Origin: Coneutiohabitans thermophilus
GTDB taxonomy: Bacteria > Zhuqueibacterota > Zhuqueibacteria > Zhuqueibacterales > Zhuqueibacteraceae
Direction: 5' to 3'
DNA: 64,000 nucleotides
Assembly (NCBI GenBank): GCA_034505235.1
Contig: JAPDQY010000007.1
Location: 1 to 64,000, forward strand
Below the pieces are notes generated by a model. That model saw only the letters and a program-made list of their open reading frames with translations. It ran no database searches and was not told where the DNA came from. This document shows, in pieces, positions 36,578 through 56,878 of this stretch. Numbering within the stretch: the first letter of the stretch is position 1; every line of letters begins with the position of its first letter. A program made the position numbers and the translations under genes.

Positions 36578-39124
36578 TCAGCTCCTGGCAAATTTGCGCC
36601 GCTGCTGGCGCAGCAGGAAATTGCCGAGATTCGCCAGCACAATGACGGCGGCACTGAAGAGCAGCATGGCATCATAGGGGCCGGTGGTGCGTTCGACATA
36701 AGTGACGGCGGCGCGATTGCTGGCATCGGCATAGCGCTGGCCCCAGACGATGGTGCCGGCAGCCACGCGGCGGTTGCTGCGAAAATCGTTCACCGTCCCG
36801 TCATAGTTGAGCACCAGAATGTCCATGGTATTGTTGGCGCCGACATCGCCCAGCAACGGCATGTCGGCGGGATGCTTGAGCGCCTTGTGTTCCGCCCACA
36901 GCGTGCTGCCATTCCGGCCATCGAGAACCTTGATGATGCCCAATTGCTCCACCAGTACGACATCGGTGTGGCGATCCTTGTTGAAGTCGAACAGCGCCGG
37001 CAAATGAAGAATCGAACCACTGCTGACCCGCCACAAACTCGTTTGCTGCCGGCCCTCGCGGCCGGCGCCGGAAAACGCCACCAGCGAGCTGTCCGCACCC
37101 ACCACCACCACGTCGCTGCGGCCATCACCATCCACATCCCCCAAAGTGAATGGATAATTGAAGTCGGTCACCGGCATGCCGGCGGGTGCCAGCGTGCTCC
37201 ACCACAATTCCCGTGCTTTGATTTTGCCCTCCGGCGTCCGCTCCGAAATGTCGAGGGAGACCAGGTTGCCCTGAATGCTGGAAACCACCAGATCCGGGCG
37301 CTGGTCGCCGTTGAGGTCGGCAACCCCCACCGGATGACGGATTTGATTGTCTTCGTTGTAGCTGCCCTTCAGTTTGTTGAGACTGAGATTGATGTCGACT
37401 GTGCCGGCCAGGCGGCGTTCGGCGCCATCGAAGATCAGCACCAGCCCGCGATCGGTGCCGATCAGAATTTCGTCACAGCCGTCCTTGTTCAAATCCGCGG
37501 TGGACAGCGGCGCCTGCGTCACCAGCCCCATTTTCACCTCCACCCACTCGGGCTTAAAGATGCGGGCATAGCCGATCTCGAGTTTGCCATCCGTGCTCAT
37601 CACCGCCACATCCGGACTGTCATTGCGATCGAAACGACCGACCACCGGCGGTCCGATGATTTTGGATTCGAAGAAGGGGCTGGTCCAAATCTCCGCGCCA
37701 TACAGGCCGTCGATGGCCACCAGATGCGCGTCGGCGGTCAGCGCGACGAGATCATCATTGCCGTCATCGTTCAAGTCGGCGGCGGTGGCGGGGAAACTGT
37801 GATCCAGCACGATGCCGCTGGATTGCCAGAGCCGGCGCCGGCTGTGGCCGTCAATGGTCACCAGCGTGCCGTTGCCTTTGGTGACCACCAAATCGATGTA
37901 TTTGTCGGCATTGACATGCGCCAGCAACGGTTTGGGCGGTATGCCCAGGTCCGATTTGGACAGCTTGAGGGTATTTTTTTCCAGGTCGGTCAGGTCGATT
38001 TTGGTGAAAATCTTGCTTTGCATCTGCAGCGGATTGGGCGTGTGCGTGATAATGGCGCGCGCCTGCCACGCCAGCACGCCGATAACCAGTGCGATGGCGG
38101 TCAACACACCAGCCCCGACATTCATCGCCAGGGAGCGATAGCGCAGCCACCAGGCGCCGGCACGCCGGGGAAAGGAAAAATCCCAGTTGCCCTCGGCGAC
38201 AAAGCGGAAAATCGTGCTCTGCTGGTCGCTCACAATTTCGATCTCATCGCCGGGTGTGATCAGCCACTCATCGGTTTCGCTGAGCATGTCCTGATTCAAA
38301 TACGTGCGGCTTTTGCTGCGCTTGTCGCTCAGGTAGAATTTGTTGTCGCGATAGGTGATGGTGGCATGGCGGCGTGAGATGCTGGGATCCACCTCGCCTT
38401 TGCGATTCTCGCGGATCACGATATCGTTCAGCCGGCTGTCGCGACCGATGCGGGTTTCGCCGAAATTGACCTGATAGCGCTTGCCCAAATACGGGCCGTA
38501 AATCGCCAGCAGGTAGTAGGGCGACTTCTCGACCTCGCGGCCGGCTTGAAAGCCGTCTTTCTCCTCCTCGGCAGAGACTTGCTCCAGCACCTCGGAGAGT
38601 TCCTTCTTCAGACTGTCGGCTTTGAACTCCTCGGTCTCCTCCAGTCGTTTGATGCGATCCTGATCACTGGGCTCGTTAATATCGAAGAAGCGCGGCTCGG
38701 CTGCAGGTTCGCCGGGGCTGGTGGCCTCGCCCTGCATCACGTCGATCACCGCGTCTTTGACGTCGCTCCAAAAATCATTCGCCGGGTTGCGACCGGCCCG
38801 GTCACCAGCCGGCGCCTCTGCTGCCTCCAGGGGATTGCGAAAGACCAGCGTATGATCGCCGATTTGAATCACATCGCCGTCATGAATTTCCGTGCGGTCG
38901 TGGATGCGGCGGTTGTTCACCTGGGTGCCGAAAGCACTTTTCAGATCGCGCACAAAGTACCGGTTGCCCTGGCGCTCAATGTGCAGATGGTTCATCGAAA
39001 CCTGCCGGTCGGCGATGACCACATCGTTGCCGGCCTGGGAGCCAACCGTGAAAACGGTGTTGGCACCTTTCAATTGAAATTCCGCCAACACCTCCGCCTT
39101 TTTTTTCAGAACCAGCTTGGGCAT
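36578..39124 (-). CDS. Double-FHA transmembrane protein with FG-GAP/VCBS-type beta-propeller
   Basis: 848 residues. There are two cytoplasmic FHA phosphothreonine-binding domains: FHA1 at about 20-97 (GNDVVIADRQVSMNHLHI, FGTQVNNRRI) and FHA2 at about 215-305 (TRIGRDSRLNDIVI, SISRRHATI, TYLN). An acidic/charged linker separates them. A membrane segment at about 331-355 (VGAGVLTAIALVIGVLAW) leads to an extracytoplasmic propeller (about 390-790) of at least five FG-GAP-like repeats (TAADLNDDGNDDLVAL, STADLNKDGCDEILIG, GVADLNGDQRPDLVV, LGDVDGDGRSDVVVVG and FDFNKDRHTDVVLV). A C-terminal membrane helix (LLFSAAVIVLANLGNFLL) follows. The acidic Dx[DN]xDG loops are Ca-binding type. It sits between kinase and phosphatase genes and likely reads phosphothreonine inside while contacting ligands outside. 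Confidence 0.9.
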   Translation of the reverse strand: MPKLVLKKKAEVLAEFQLKGANTVFTVGSQAGNDVVIADRQVSMNHLHIERQGNRYFVRDLKSAFGTQVNNRRIHDRTEIHDGDVIQIGDHTLVFRNPLEAAEAPAGDRAGRNPANDFWSDVKDAVIDVMQGEATSPGEPAAEPRFFDINEPSDQDRIKRLEETEEFKADSLKKELSEVLEQVSAEEEKDGFQAGREVEKSPYYLLAIYGPYLGKRYQVNFGETRIGRDSRLNDIVIRENRKGEVDPSISRRHATITYRDNKFYLSDKRSKSRTYLNQDMLSETDEWLITPGDEIEIVSDQQSTIFRFVAEGNWDFSFPRRAGAWWLRYRSLAMNVGAGVLTAIALVIGVLAWQARAIITHTPNPLQMQSKIFTKIDLTDLEKNTLKLSKSDLGIPPKPLLAHVNADKYIDLVVTKGNGTLVTIDGHSRRRLWQSSGIVLDHSFPATAADLNDDGNDDLVALTADAHLVAIDGLYGAEIWTSPFFESKIIGPPVVGRFDRNDSPDVAVMSTDGKLEIGYARIFKPEWVEVKMGLVTQAPLSTADLNKDGCDEILIGTDRGLVLIFDGAERRLAGTVDINLSLNKLKGSYNEDNQIRHPVGVADLNGDQRPDLVVSSIQGNLVSLDISERTPEGKIKARELWWSTLAPAGMPVTDFNYPFTLGDVDGDGRSDVVVVGADSSLVAFSGAGREGRQQTSLWRVSSGSILHLPALFDFNKDRHTDVVLVEQLGIIKVLDGRNGSTLWAEHKALKHPADMPLLGDVGANNTMDILVLNYDGTVNDFRSNRRVAAGTIVWGQRYADASNRAAVTYVERTTGPYDAMLLFSAAVIVLANLGNFLLRQQRRKFARS

Positions 39125-39175
39125 GATCTCTTCTCCCTTCCCATGGAAGGCTGTGACATTAATCCCTTAACGCAA

Positions 39176-41872
39176 TCATGAAACCGACTGCAGTTTGAAC
39201 ACCAGGCGCTTGTTCGTGGCGCTCACTTTCAGCTCCTTCACCGCCAGCCGATAGCCGAACTTTTTGACACGAAAACGGTATTGCCCCGGCGCCAGCTTGT
39301 TGACCGCCGTGCCATTCTCCTCGGTCTGGCCGAAAAAGGCGGGCACGGCATTGGGCTGCGTCAGCGGTTGATAACTGATCTGCACGCCGCTCAAGGGGGC
39401 CTCGGTTTGTTCATCCTGCACCACCACTTCCACCTCGATCCGCTCACCTTCCATGCGGGCAATTGCGATGTTGCCGGTGGGCGGGATGGTCAGGGTGTAA
39501 TCCTGATAACCTTCCTTGGACAGAATGGCGGTGTAGGTGTAGGGCAGCAGCGTCAACTCGCATGGCGTGGTGGAGCGGGTGCGCACACGCTGCCCGCCGG
39601 AGATCAACTCCACCACGCGCGCCCCGATGTCATTGTCGCCGGGATCGGAGCCGTCTTTGGCAAAGATGCGCACCACGCGCGACAAGACCTCGTGGTAGGT
39701 CGAAGGCGTGTTGGCGTCAACCGTAATGCTGAAGGACTTGGGCAGAAAGCCGGGCTTCTGCAGGGTGATGGTGTGGCTGCCGGTGGCCAGCAGCAGTTCG
39801 CTGCTGTAGCCGGTCATGCCCATCGGGCTGGTGCCGTCATTGACGTAAATTTCGGCATGATCGGGAACCGAGGTGATGGTGATGGCCTTGGCAAAGATGC
39901 CTTCCAGCGCGTAGTGTTCGCGCTGTTCTTCAATGCGTTGAAAACGCCAAAGCCGCCGGTCCGTGATGGTCTCGATGCCCTCCAGCGTGTTGAGCGTGAA
40001 GCCGCGCAGCGGCGAGAGACCCTCTTTGCGCATCTCGATTTCCAGCGGATCGCCCACCTCCCACACCACCCGGCAGGGCGTGAGCTGGGTATACTTGACA
40101 TTGTTCAAGTAGACCTCGGCACCCTCCGGCTTCGAAGAAATCTCCAGAACGGTCTTGAAGCGGAAAACATACGGCAGATTCTGATCGCGCGGGCCCTCCC
40201 CGATGATTGAGGCGCGGCCTTGTGGCGCCACTTGAATGGAGCGCGTGATCGGCTCGAAGCGGGGCAGGGTGAGGGTCAGCTTGTGCACCCCCGGTGAAAT
40301 CTTCTCGATCGCCAGCGGCGTGGTTTTCGGCAGCAGGCGGTCGTCGAGATAGACCTGGGCATTCGGTGGAAAGGAAACCAGCCGGATGGCCGGCGGAAAG
40401 AGAAAGTCGTAAATCGAGGCGCCCCATGCCGTCCAGCGCGTGAAGGTGTCCACCAGCGTAAACAACAGGAATGCTGCCAGCACACCCCCGACGCTCAGGA
40501 AAATCGTCTTCTTGTGTGAGCGTGCCGACAGGCGAATCACATCGATAATGGTGCGGACTTCCTCTTCCTCTTCCTCCTCGGCGATGACCTTGTAAAAGGC
40601 AACATCCTGCGGTTCACTGCCGCCTTTGGCACGTTGCTCAACATCCTCGGGCTCGGGCGTGAGCTCGAGCTCCTCGGGGAAATCCCGCTGGGTTGTGCCG
40701 CTGCGCCATTCGAACTCGTCCTGTGCTGTGTTGCTGCTGCGCGGCTGCTGCGCGGTGGAACGATTCCTGGGCGTCGCTTCAAAACCCCGGTCGTCGCCGC
40801 CTTCTGCCGTAAACACATCGTTCAGGGTTGTGGCTTCCCCCGCGTGCGGGTCGGCAGCCGGCATCTCTTCAAAGCCCGCAAAGCCGCCCAACCGGCCGGA
40901 CTCGCTGTCGGCGCCAGAAGCGGCACGCGATTCTTGTGCCGGTGCGACCCGCGCCACCGCGTTCGCCAGTTCCATGGCATAGTCCAATGCGGGCGCATGC
41001 TGCGAGAGATAGCTCATCAGCTCCATGTACATTTGGTTGGCCGATTGAAACCGCTGACTCGGCTCGCGCTGAATCGCCTTCTCGACAATTTTGATCAAGG
41101 CAGCCGGCACACGATTTTCCGCCAGCAGGGAGAGATCCCACTCGCCGTTGCGCAGATGCCGGATCATGGTCTCGGCATCCTGCTCCTTGAACAGCCGCTG
41201 GCCGGTGAGCGCTTCATAGAAGACCACGCCCAGGGAGAACAAATCCGCGCGTTGATCCAGGCTGCCGCTGCCATTCACCTGCTCCGGCGCCAGATAGGTC
41301 AGTTTGCCCTGCACCACCACTTCATTCTTGCGGTGGTTGTCAGCCTGATGGCGGCGTGCGCCGGCCAGACCAAAATCGATGATTTTCACTTCGCCCAGAC
41401 GGTTCAGCATGATATTCCCAGGCGAAATGTCCTGATGCACGAGATGCAGGGGCTGGTGGGTGTCCGGGTCCCGCCGGGTGTGGGCATAGTCCAGGCCGGC
41501 GCAAATCTCCGCCACGATGTAGGCGGCGAGATAGGGCGGCAACAGCGCCGGCTCTTTGCGGCTGGCGCGGATGAGTTTGCCCAGATCGATGCCATCGACA
41601 TATTCCATGATGATGTAGAACTGGCCGCCCTCGCCGCGCCGGATGTCATAGATGCGCACGATATTGCGATGATTGAGGCGCGCAATTGCCAGCGACTCTG
41701 CCTGGAAAATGTCGATGTATCTGGCCTCGCCGATCAACTCCGGCGGAATAGCCTTGATCGCGACCGGCTTGTCAAACAGGCGGTCACGGCCGTAATAGAT
41801 GACGCCGAATCCGCCGCGTTTGATCTCGTAGATTATCTCATATTTGTCGTCCAAAACTTTTGCGACTTCCAT
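39176..41872 (-). CDS. Transmembrane Ser/Thr protein kinase with PEGA domains
   Basis: 898-residue PknB-type kinase. The kinase domain (10-290) has glycine loop IKRGGFGVIYYG, Lys40 in VAIKAIP, catalytic loop HQDISPGN with Asp148, DFG with Asp166, and the APE-like YLAPEQV. Ser replaces the usual Lys in the catalytic loop, as in the HRDISPxN subgroup. A Glu/Ser/Thr-rich linker (about 310-450) is a likely site of autophosphorylation. One membrane helix (TIFLSVGGVLAAFLLFTLV, about 458-480) precedes an exported region with several PEGA domains (PPNAQVYLDDRLLPKTTPL, KPEGAEVYLNNVKYTQLTP and VPDHAEIYVNDGTSPMG) and carboxypeptidase-regulatory-like segments. GGTGAG lies about 7 nt before the ATG. It is the first gene of a four-gene locus. 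Confidence 0.94.
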   Translation of the reverse strand: MEVAKVLDDKYEIIYEIKRGGFGVIYYGRDRLFDKPVAIKAIPPELIGEARYIDIFQAESLAIARLNHRNIVRIYDIRRGEGGQFYIIMEYVDGIDLGKLIRASRKEPALLPPYLAAYIVAEICAGLDYAHTRRDPDTHQPLHLVHQDISPGNIMLNRLGEVKIIDFGLAGARRHQADNHRKNEVVVQGKLTYLAPEQVNGSGSLDQRADLFSLGVVFYEALTGQRLFKEQDAETMIRHLRNGEWDLSLLAENRVPAALIKIVEKAIQREPSQRFQSANQMYMELMSYLSQHAPALDYAMELANAVARVAPAQESRAASGADSESGRLGGFAGFEEMPAADPHAGEATTLNDVFTAEGGDDRGFEATPRNRSTAQQPRSSNTAQDEFEWRSGTTQRDFPEELELTPEPEDVEQRAKGGSEPQDVAFYKVIAEEEEEEEVRTIIDVIRLSARSHKKTIFLSVGGVLAAFLLFTLVDTFTRWTAWGASIYDFLFPPAIRLVSFPPNAQVYLDDRLLPKTTPLAIEKISPGVHKLTLTLPRFEPITRSIQVAPQGRASIIGEGPRDQNLPYVFRFKTVLEISSKPEGAEVYLNNVKYTQLTPCRVVWEVGDPLEIEMRKEGLSPLRGFTLNTLEGIETITDRRLWRFQRIEEQREHYALEGIFAKAITITSVPDHAEIYVNDGTSPMGMTGYSSELLLATGSHTITLQKPGFLPKSFSITVDANTPSTYHEVLSRVVRIFAKDGSDPGDNDIGARVVELISGGQRVRTRSTTPCELTLLPYTYTAILSKEGYQDYTLTIPPTGNIAIARMEGERIEVEVVVQDEQTEAPLSGVQISYQPLTQPNAVPAFFGQTEENGTAVNKLAPGQYRFRVKKFGYRLAVKELKVSATNKRLVFKLQSVS

Positions 41873-42305
41873 GGACTCACCTTTCTAAAGCTCGGTTGAC
41901 GCGATGCAGGCCGGTGATGCAGATCGTGGGTCAGAGGGATCATCGCCAGATTGAGGGGGAATGAAGCGGCTCTTCAGCCCAAGGAGGAACGACCAAGTTT
42001 TCGTCCTAAACGCCCGACCCGACGCCCAGAGCCAGGGAGGGCCGAGGCTGGCCGCGGCTTTGCGTGCGGCTCACAACAAGCGCGAGGCCAAGAGCGATTC
42101 ATCCTAAATCTAACTGGCGCACACCGTTTTTGCGGAAATACCCCGCCGTAACCTTCAGTCAGACCTTCAACCTACGTCCAGGCATGCTTCTCTTCGATCA
42201 CGGCCTGCATATCTATACCATCACCTTTGTCACTTTGCGAATTGTCATGTCGTTCTTTCGCGGAGAAAGCAGGGAGCGATCCCGTGGAGACAAGTGGAAG
42301 AGAAA

Positions 42306-42348
42306 TGTCACGTTGACCACGCGATTTGGGTGCGTGGTCAGCATGACA
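42306..42348. repeat. Long imperfect inverted repeat / hairpin
   Basis: Arms TGTCA-C-GTTGACCACGC (42306-42322) and GCGTGGTCAGC-A-TGACA (42332-42348) pair over 16 of 17 positions, counting one G-T wobble, with a 9-nt loop. No T-run follows on either side, so it is not a standard terminator. Confidence 0.55.
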
Positions 42349-42489
42349 AACCGCCGGTATTCTTGCCACAAAAGTTGTGTCCCCCCCGCCGGCAGGGAAG
42401 ACCAATGACCGGCGGTTGGCCGCGGCAAAACGAAGGTGGCATGACGGCATGGCGTGAAGCCAACCCTTGCAAGCATGCCAAGAAATAGC

Positions 42490-42517
42490 TTGCTTTTTAG
42501 GCTGAATCTTCTATATT
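42490..42517 (+). promoter_or_regulatory. Sigma-70-type promoter of the initiator tRNA
   Basis: TTGCTT (42490-42495), 16-bp spacer, TATATT (42512-42517). Transcription would start near 42524, about 14 nt before the mature tRNA 5' end. Confidence 0.55.
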
Positions 42518-42537
42518 GCCGGTCGTCCGTAAAAAAT

Positions 42538-42614
<77 letters not shown>

Positions 42615-42630
42615 AGCCAAAGTCATTCAA

Positions 42631-42658
42631 AAAGGGAATCCACGTGATTCCCTTTTTA
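42631..42658 (+). terminator. Intrinsic terminator of the initiator tRNA
   Basis: Perfect 10-bp stem AAAGGGAATC / GATTCCCTTT with loop CACGT, continuing into a T-run (CTTTTTAAT). It begins 16 nt after the tRNA CCA end. Confidence 0.85.
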
Positions 42659-43117
42659 ATTTTCAGCCGGAGACAGAGATGGCAAGTTCGCAAACCGCCT
42701 ATTGCTGGAATGACGATGTCTGGCCATGATCCCGGAATGCCCCTGTCCACGATAGAATCCTCACCGCCTGCGAGCACGGTTGGTTTTGCCCTGCCTGATT
42801 TTTGTTCCACGACTTGCCACTTGCTTCATTGCCGGGGCTGCCCTGCTGACGTGTGACTCCCGAAACTTCACCTGCCTCGACATGGATCAGCCCAGGATTT
42901 TGCTTTTTGTTGCATGCAGAGTACGAACGCAGCGGGAATCGCTTGTGGCAGCACGCCCGCGGAATGCAGCTCCTGCGCTCAAGCCGGGGTATGGTTCCTG
43001 CATTTTGCATCCTCATTTTTGCCACCTTTCACCTGAGAATAAATTCTCATGCGTAAAGCTGAAACCGCCTGAAGGCGGCTGCCCACCAATCGGGTAATAA
43101 GCCGGCCTTGGCCAACT

Positions 43118-43159
43118 TGCGCTTTGAGCCTGCGATTGCAATCGCAGGCTCAAAGCGCA
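43118..43159. repeat. Perfect 42-bp palindrome
   Basis: The two 21-bp halves are exact reverse complements with no spacer. The centre is GCGATTGCAATCGC, and the arms extend through GCTTTGAGCCT on the left and its complement on the right. It lies in non-coding DNA 500 bp after the initiator tRNA. There is no T-run on either side. Confidence 0.9.
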
Positions 43160-43451
43160 CCATGACCCATGCAAAATTCAGATGGTTGCTTGCCCGTCCT
43201 GGCGCTTTGATGAATCAGAGCCGCCAAACTCCCAAGGTTTTGGCTGTGTCCGTGCCAGCCTGCGATGAGGTCCGGGAAGCGTTTTTTAACACAATCTTTT
43301 TCGCAGCTTGATCGGCTGACAAAGGAAACATGTTAACATGCAACGATCAGAATGCCACGCCGGCTCTCTCTCAGAACGGCCCGTTGAGGCGGCTCGATCA
43401 CCAATCCCGGGAGCCTGAGAAAGCAACAATGAGGCGGGCAAAAGAAAACGG

Positions 43452-43479
43452 TTGACTCACAAAGCGATTTTTATATATT
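43452..43479 (+). promoter_or_regulatory. Orphan sigma-70-like promoter
   Basis: TTGACT (43452-43457), 16-bp spacer, TATATT (43474-43479), each one base from consensus. No gene follows within 1.3 kb on this strand, so any product would be a small RNA or a very long leader. A hairpin CGGTTG-GAGAAGA-CAACCG follows about 40 nt after the -10 box. Confidence 0.4.
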
Positions 43480-44854
43480 ACGCAAGTGCCATAATTTTTA
43501 CGAAGACGCCACGACGCATCGGTTGGAGAAGACAACCGGTCGCAGTGAAGGTGGTGACAGAGCAGAGGTTCGGTAGAGTGCCGCTGTACGCGCAACCTGC
43601 ACTCATGGAGAGGGGAGAGAGAGATCGCAGCCCAAGGGTTGTGATTTCTGCGAAAAACGGTGCTTACCCTTGCACAATTTACTCTTAATAAAAAGAAAGA
43701 AGGATGGAATGAAAAAGGGAGGGAGAGGATTGTGAGGGTAAGAAAAATCAATGGCTGGCCATGAGGAAAGGTCAAATGTAGGACAGATGGGTGGTTGACT
43801 CACTCTACTTTTGCTTTTTCCTGGTGGTTGTTTGGTGTTCTGGTACGCAGTAGTTCAATGCAGGGCGGCCGGAGGCCGTGACGAGTTTCAAGGTGAAATC
43901 TTTGGGTAGGTGGCATGGAGGACGGTCTTTCCACTGGGCTGTGAAAATCTTTCCTCCACTCGCCCTCCTTGATTATCCGCCGTACAGGATGTGCTCATTG
44001 ACGTATTGTATCAGCCATTGCTCCGTCAGCTAGGGAAACAATTACGGTATGAGCATATCTCCATTCCAATCAATCATTTCTCCACAATCAAATTAAAACT
44101 GCACTCTGCGAGGTTTGCAACGGAGATGTGCGTTCGATCGCGGTAGAGAAGCTCGCCGCACTCACTATCCTGAAGTCCTGCAATTTTAACGGGTGGCGGG
44201 GTTTTCGCTGAAACTGCGCCGTCCCTTTGTTTTTTTATTGTTCTTTCCCTGTTGCCGAGTCAAAAGCAGAAGCCCCACTCCCTAACCACGTCTGGCCAGA
44301 CATGTCCGCGGGTGTGGAAACTTCCGATGGGGGTTTTTTGCCCGAAACGGCGTGTTCCCAACGGGGCTTCTTGCATTGCTGTGAATATCAGGTCATGCCC
44401 TGTCGGGTCTGCCTGTTCACATTTTTTTCAGCTCAAGACATAAAGACCATATCATGCCAGCAGATTCGCGCAATTCCCATTGACAATTCCCATGCCAGCG
44501 ATGTTACGACACGACTGAGCAGCGCAGGTGGGAGCAATGATTCGGAGGATTTTATGCGGTAAGCAAATGAAACAATATCGTTAGGGGAGTGCCCGATTAG
44601 CACACAATGACCGCCCGCAGTTGGCTGAAATCCCAGCTTCCAGCCCGCTTGCCAATCGGTCACTAAGTACCCCGGGATTTCGCATGGTGTCTAACCGTGT
44701 TCCTTGGGCACTCCTGCAACAGGTTGGTATGCAAAAATGCCCGAGCAGTTTGACTTTGCATAGCTGATTTGATTTCCGCAAGGGATGGTGTGGGTCCAGA
44801 GAGAGTCGAACAGCGGAGGTTCACTTCTCTCCACAGGAAGGGCAAGGGTCGGCC

Positions 44855-56877
<12,023 letters not shown>

Positions 56878-56878
<1 letters not shown>

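Larger units (their letters stand above)
41873..42537. other. Intergenic region between kinase locus and tRNA
   Basis: About 665 bp between the divergently oriented kinase gene and initiator tRNA. It should hold the promoter of the kinase operon near its left end. It carries the long hairpin at 42306-42348 and the tRNA promoter at 42490-42517. Short frames across it look non-coding. Confidence 0.5.
42615..44854. other. Long AT-richer non-coding block before the lipopeptide synthase
   Basis: About 2.2 kb with no supported protein-coding gene. Base composition is visibly lower in GC than on both sides. Candidate frames (for example 43398-43775 minus and 44227-44562 plus) show no family resemblance or coding-type bias. 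It holds the tRNA terminator, hairpins at 43034-43049 (TGAGAAT/ATTCTCA) and 43065-43078 (CCGCC/GGCGG), the 42-bp palindrome at 43118-43159, a 12-bp palindrome CATGTTAACATG at 43329-43340 and the promoter-like site at 43452-43479. AAGGG about 9 nt before the ATG at 44855 is a plausible binding site for the synthase gene. Confidence 0.6.

Noticed and set aside
43398..43775. Possible 125-codon minus-strand gene in the gene-free block
   Set aside because: Composition and sequence are not protein-like, there is no binding site, and it overlaps the orphan promoter region.
44227..44562. Possible 111-codon plus-strand gene before the synthase
   Set aside because: No similarity, no good start signal, and Cys/Ser-rich random-looking translation.
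44551..44563. GGAGG followed by ATG-CGG-TAA, a two-codon minimal frame
   Set aside because: Striking spacing, but such short matches arise by chance and nothing around it supports a leader peptide.
44698..44716. Possible sigma-54 promoter (GGGCAC ... TGC) upstream of the synthase
   Set aside because: The distance between the GG and GC elements is too short for a -24/-12 promoter.
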